Shown: positions 22,505-25,099 of the stretch, piece by piece
Position numbering within the stretch: the stretch's first letter is position 1
Layout of the letters: each line of letters opens with the position of its first letter
Translations under genes and position numbers: made by a program
NCBI GenBank assembly: GCA_945872375.1
Contig: CAMBYR010000005.1
Span: 1 to 25,099 of the forward strand
DNA length: 25,099 bases
Direction: 5' to 3'
Source: an uncultured Blautia sp.
Lineage (GTDB): Bacteria > Bacillota > Clostridia > Lachnospirales > Lachnospiraceae
The notes under the pieces: generated by a model
The model's database searches: none
The model's input: only the letters and a program-made list of their open reading frames with translations
Told to the model about the DNA's origin: nothing

Positions 22505-23041
22505 CTAATCCGGATGTGTGATCCGCCTTAGTTCCTTTTTCAGCCAGTCTCTTGTCCTGAAGATCCGGTTATTTAACGTATTTCTCGAAAGACCGTATTC
22601 TTCAGCGACAGAGTCCGGCGATTGTTCCTCATACTGCGTTTTCATCATAATATCATAATTTTCGGGACTCTTTTCACGAAGCATCTGAATAACTTTCCAT
22701 CGGTTATCCATATCCTGCCTCTGAATCATCATTTCTTCCGGACTTTCCTTTTTGCTTTCAAAGCATTCTGCCATCACGTCCGGCTCCATCTGCTGTTCCC
22801 GTCTTACCAAAGCACTTTTCTGATAATCTTTGATACAGTTGATTGTTACCTTCTTGATCAGTCCGCGTACCATAATCTCATTTTCCAGATTTACTTCCAT
22901 ACTGGATGTGTATAATTTGTAAAATACGTCCTGGCTGATATCTTCCGCAACATCTACCTGATCCACATATTTCAGCGCAAAGTTTACTGAGAATTTTCGG
23001 TATTTCAGATATAGAACCTCTAAATCCTCGTTATCTATCAT
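22505..23041 (-). CDS. ECF-like sigma-70 family RNA polymerase sigma factor
   Basis: This 178-residue protein has a region-2-like helix pair with VDVAEDISQDVFYKLY (about 29-44), then a linker rich in Glu and Met. A region-4 helix-turn-helix follows: SPDSVAEEYGLSRNTLNNRIFRTRDWLKKEL (about 141-171). Region 3 is absent, as in ECF sigma factors. A GGAG ribosome site lies about 11 bases upstream, and the gene begins 31 bases after the HIT gene stop, so it is probably co-transcribed with it. Such sigma factors are usually paired with a membrane anti-sigma factor; the DUF4367-like protein beyond murG is the obvious candidate (inference). Confidence 0.85.
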   Translation of the reverse strand: MIDNEDLEVLYLKYRKFSVNFALKYVDQVDVAEDISQDVFYKLYTSSMEVNLENEIMVRGLIKKVTINCIKDYQKSALVRREQQMEPDVMAECFESKKESPEEMMIQRQDMDNRWKVIQMLREKSPENYDIMMKTQYEEQSPDSVAEEYGLSRNTLNNRIFRTRDWLKKELRRITHPD

Positions 23042-23072
23042 CTTTTGTAAATCTCCGATTCAGGATAAATAA

Positions 23073-23477
23073 TCAGCCTTTCACTTTTGCAAGAATTTCT
23101 TCCCGCATCTCATCCGTTAATGTTCCCGGAGTCCAGGTAATTCCTACTCCATCTCCTTTATACCTCGGAATCAGATGCATATGAAAATGGAAAACTGTTT
23201 GTCCGGCCATTTCCCCATTATTCTGAACAATATTAAAGCCATCGCACTGAAGTGCATCTGTGATTTTGCCAGCCATTTTTTTCGCGAGAACCATTGCCTT
23301 CGCAGCAAGCTCATCCGGAAGCTCATAAATATTGGCAGCATGAGTTTTGGGCAGGATCAGAGCATGACCCTTGCTTGCCGGACCAAGGTCCAGAATTACC
23401 CGAAATTCCTCATCCTCATACAGGGTAGCCGCGGGAATTTCTCCGTTTGCGATCTTACAAAAAATACAGTTTTCCAT
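23073..23477 (-). CDS. HIT family nucleotide hydrolase (HINT-like)
   Basis: The 134-residue protein has the histidine triad HFHMHLIPR (His97, His99, His101). The N-terminal CIFCKIANGEIPA carries the Cys4/Cys7 zinc pair common in the HinT branch, and GHALILPKTH follows. Such proteins hydrolyse AMP-lysine, AMP-N-acyl or related nucleotide conjugates. AAGGAGG precedes the ATG at 23477. A TATAAT on the minus strand at 23503-23498 sits close upstream of the ribosome site, with no good -35 box. It leads the sigma-factor gene. Confidence 0.93.
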   Translation of the reverse strand: MENCIFCKIANGEIPAATLYEDEEFRVILDLGPASKGHALILPKTHAANIYELPDELAAKAMVLAKKMAGKITDALQCDGFNIVQNNGEMAGQTVFHFHMHLIPRYKGDGVGITWTPGTLTDEMREEILAKVKG

Positions 23478-23553
23478 AATTTTTTTCCTCCTTCAAAATT
23501 ATACTCTTGTTTTATTTTCTCGTATTTTATCGATTTTTTCAATACGAATTTTA

Positions 23554-23582
23554 TTGCGAACCTGCAATCCCGGTGTTACACT
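23554..23582 (+). promoter_or_regulatory. Promoter of the orphan histidine kinase gene
   Basis: TTGCGA (23554-23559) and TACACT (23577-23582) are separated by 17 bases, 21 bases before the ATG at 23604. Confidence 0.5.
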
Positions 23583-23603
23583 TCCCCATGAGGTGATGAT
23601 GAT

Positions 23604-24275
23604 ATGCAGGCAACTACCACAGCAAAGCAACAACAGGAAATACAAACTACTCTGTCCCGTTTTTCCCATGAGATTCGCAATCCACTTGCACTGATCAGCA
23701 GTGAACTCCAGCTGCTGGTTTCTTCGCATCCCGAAATTGCTGATGATACCGTCTGGGATGATATCATGGATAACGTGGAATATATGAAAGAACTTTTATG
23801 CCAGCTTTCCGACTATTCCAATGCAGGAAAAATGGTCCTCTCCCCAACAGAACTGCGTCCCTTTTTATGTTCGGTTCTTTCATCCTACCGGCCAACCCTG
23901 GAATACCTGGGAATTACCCTGGAAGCCCACCTGCCTCTGCAGCTTCCCACGCTGAACCTGGATCAGGTAAAATTGCGGCAGGCACTGATCAACCTGCTGC
24001 GCAACGCACAGGAATCCATTTCCCATCCACAGGGAATCATTCAGGTTGAGGCAGAGCTTCTTTCAGAGGGTGTATGCATCCACATTCGCGACAACGGCTG
24101 TGGAATCCCGGCAGAAAAACAAGAAGAAATCTTTTCCCCCTTCATTACATTCAAAGCCGGAGGAACCGGTCTGGGACTTCCTATTACACGACAGATTATC
24201 GAATCTCACGGCGGACAGATGAAATTGTTCAGTGTTCCCGATCAGGGCACAGAAGTACGGATTTTTCTGGGATGA
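23604..24275 (+). CDS. Orphan soluble sensor histidine kinase
   Basis: The 223-residue protein is little more than the kinase core. The phospho-acceptor motif FSHEIRNPLAL has His22. The N-box is QALINLLRNAQES, the G1 box DNGCGIPAEKQEEIF, and the G2 box GGTGLGLPITRQII. There is no membrane helix, PAS, GAF or HAMP domain, and no response regulator gene nearby. It could be part of a phosphorelay, perhaps sporulation-related, fed through protein contacts (inference). AGGTGAT eight bases upstream supports the ATG at 23604. Its last 34 bases overlap the end of the convergent rhomboid gene. Confidence 0.88.
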   Translation: MQATTTAKQQQEIQTTLSRFSHEIRNPLALISSELQLLVSSHPEIADDTVWDDIMDNVEYMKELLCQLSDYSNAGKMVLSPTELRPFLCSVLSSYRPTLEYLGITLEAHLPLQLPTLNLDQVKLRQALINLLRNAQESISHPQGIIQVEAELLSEGVCIHIRDNGCGIPAEKQEEIFSPFITFKAGGTGLGLPITRQIIESHGGQMKLFSVPDQGTEVRIFLG

Positions 24276-24862
24276 TAAAGTATTACGGCCATTATAATTC
24301 CGCCGATCATCCCTCCAATATGCGCTGCATTGTCCACGCCGCTGCTGGTAAAGCCAAAATATAATGAAAAGGCAGCCATGATAATCATCTGACGCACTGT
24401 GATATCTTCAACACGGCCCTTTCTGCGAACCAGAACATAAATCATGGCTCCCATCACCGCAAAAACTGCTCCGGATGCCCCTGCTGATACAGACAGGTTT
24501 ACCGCATCCAGATCCATCAATAAAGAAACAACATTTCCGGCGACTCCGCCCAGCAGATAAATCAGAAGAAATGATACCTTTCCGACGGCTCTTTCCAGAC
24601 GTCCTCCAAGTACCAGAAGAACAAGCATATTATTTTCAATGTGGCGAATCCCAAAATGAAGGAACATGCAGGTAAATAGCCGATACCATTCTCCTTTTTC
24701 CAGAATATAAGGTGCATAAGCCGCTCCGCATTCCAGCATATGTTCCACATTTTCACTTCCGCCGGTAAGCTCCACAGCAAGAAACAACAAAATATTCAGC
24801 AGAATCAGGATCATCGTCACAGGCTCTTTCCTGACTTCTTCCTTTAATGTATTCACAGGCAT
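24242..24862 (-). CDS. Rhomboid family intramembrane serine protease
   Basis: This protein of about 206 residues has six or so membrane helices and the rhomboid catalytic elements. It shows the HFGIRHIENNMLVLLVLG segment, the nucleophile motif AGASGAVF in helix 4, and the histidine of NAAHIGGMIGG in helix 6. The WYRLFTCMFLH segment near residue 59 is also typical. It would cleave membrane-spanning substrates. The ATG at 24862 directly abuts AGAGG, while an in-frame GTG at 24856 has a six-base spacing, so the true start may be two codons later. Its end overlaps the histidine kinase gene tail to tail. Confidence 0.9.
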   Translation of the reverse strand: MPVNTLKEEVRKEPVTMILILLNILLFLAVELTGGSENVEHMLECGAAYAPYILEKGEWYRLFTCMFLHFGIRHIENNMLVLLVLGGRLERAVGKVSFLLIYLLGGVAGNVVSLLMDLDAVNLSVSAGASGAVFAVMGAMIYVLVRRKGRVEDITVRQMIIMAAFSLYFGFTSSGVDNAAHIGGMIGGIIMAVILYHPRKIRTSVP

Positions 24863-24950
24863 CCTCTTTTCTGCATTTTTTTCCAGACAAGTGTTTTTAT
24901 TCCCATATCTTTTACACTCTGCCTGGTTGAAGTATCAGTTTCTTCTGACT

Positions 24951-24979
24951 ATTGTAGCAGATTTCCAAAGTCTCGTAAA
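24951..24979 (-). promoter_or_regulatory. Promoter of the rhomboid gene
   Basis: On the minus strand, TTTACG (24979-24974) and TACAAT (24956-24951) are spaced by 17 bases. They lie about 90 bases before the start codon. I see no gene in the remaining 120 bases to the window end. Confidence 0.6.
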
Positions 24980-25099
24980 CTCTTGATTTATCCTGAATGC
25001 TTTTTGATTTTCCATCTGATCCCGGCAAAAGACTGCCCAATCATTTCCACAGCATTATTTCAGAAAAATATATCTTGCCTGTGCCAGGTCAATTTCGTC

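Noticed and set aside
1..25099. CRISPR arrays, tRNA or rRNA genes, transposase genes
   Set aside because: No regularly spaced repeats, cloverleaf-like genes, rRNA segments or transposase motifs were seen on either strand; short RNA genes could still escape reading by eye.

Overview
The window looks like chromosomal DNA of a low-to-moderate GC anaerobic Firmicute, most likely a Lachnospiraceae gut bacterium (Blautia/Ruminococcus-like). Supporting signs are strong AGGAGG ribosome sites, sigma-A promoters with 17-bp spacers, a Na+-type F1Fo ATP synthase, a TSCPD-family protein, and secreted DUF6147-like and DUF4367-like proteins. The genus is inference. I found no rRNA, tRNA, CRISPR array or intact insertion sequence.

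Left edge (1-2620): a minus-strand unit encodes a soluble TraG/VirD4-like ATPase preceded by a small, highly charged coiled-coil protein, with a further gene running off the edge. It is followed by a plus-strand Uma2-family protein and a bidirectional terminator. Positions 2632-9972 hold a complete minus-strand F1Fo ATP synthase operon in the order atpZ-like, atpI, atpB, atpE, atpF, atpH, atpA, atpG, atpD, atpC, with a clear promoter at 10032-10060. Subunit c carries a two-carboxylate sodium-binding pattern.

Middle (10094-16678), all minus strand: an orphan sugar-type binding lipoprotein; an AI-2E/YtvI-type membrane protein probably co-transcribed with an RluA-type pseudouridine synthase; an AT-rich 1.1-kb interval with a perfect 13-bp inverted repeat, an excellent orphan promoter and only tiny or decayed reading frames; and an aconitase-superfamily hydratase with its own promoter, 5' hairpin and terminator.

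Right part (16890-25099): a plus-strand pair (an unrecognised 88-aa protein and a TSCPD-domain protein) converges on a beta-CASP metallo-hydrolase through a shared terminator. Next come a secreted DUF6147-like protein and a DUF4367-like membrane protein. A plus-strand murG separates these from an ECF-like sigma factor and a HIT protein. The window closes with an orphan soluble histidine kinase that overlaps, tail to tail, a rhomboid protease.

Most of the window is core housekeeping. The less ordinary parts are the left-edge ATPase unit, the transcribed but non-coding-looking interval at 13.3-14.2 kb, and the sigma / DUF4367 / secreted-protein set split by murG.
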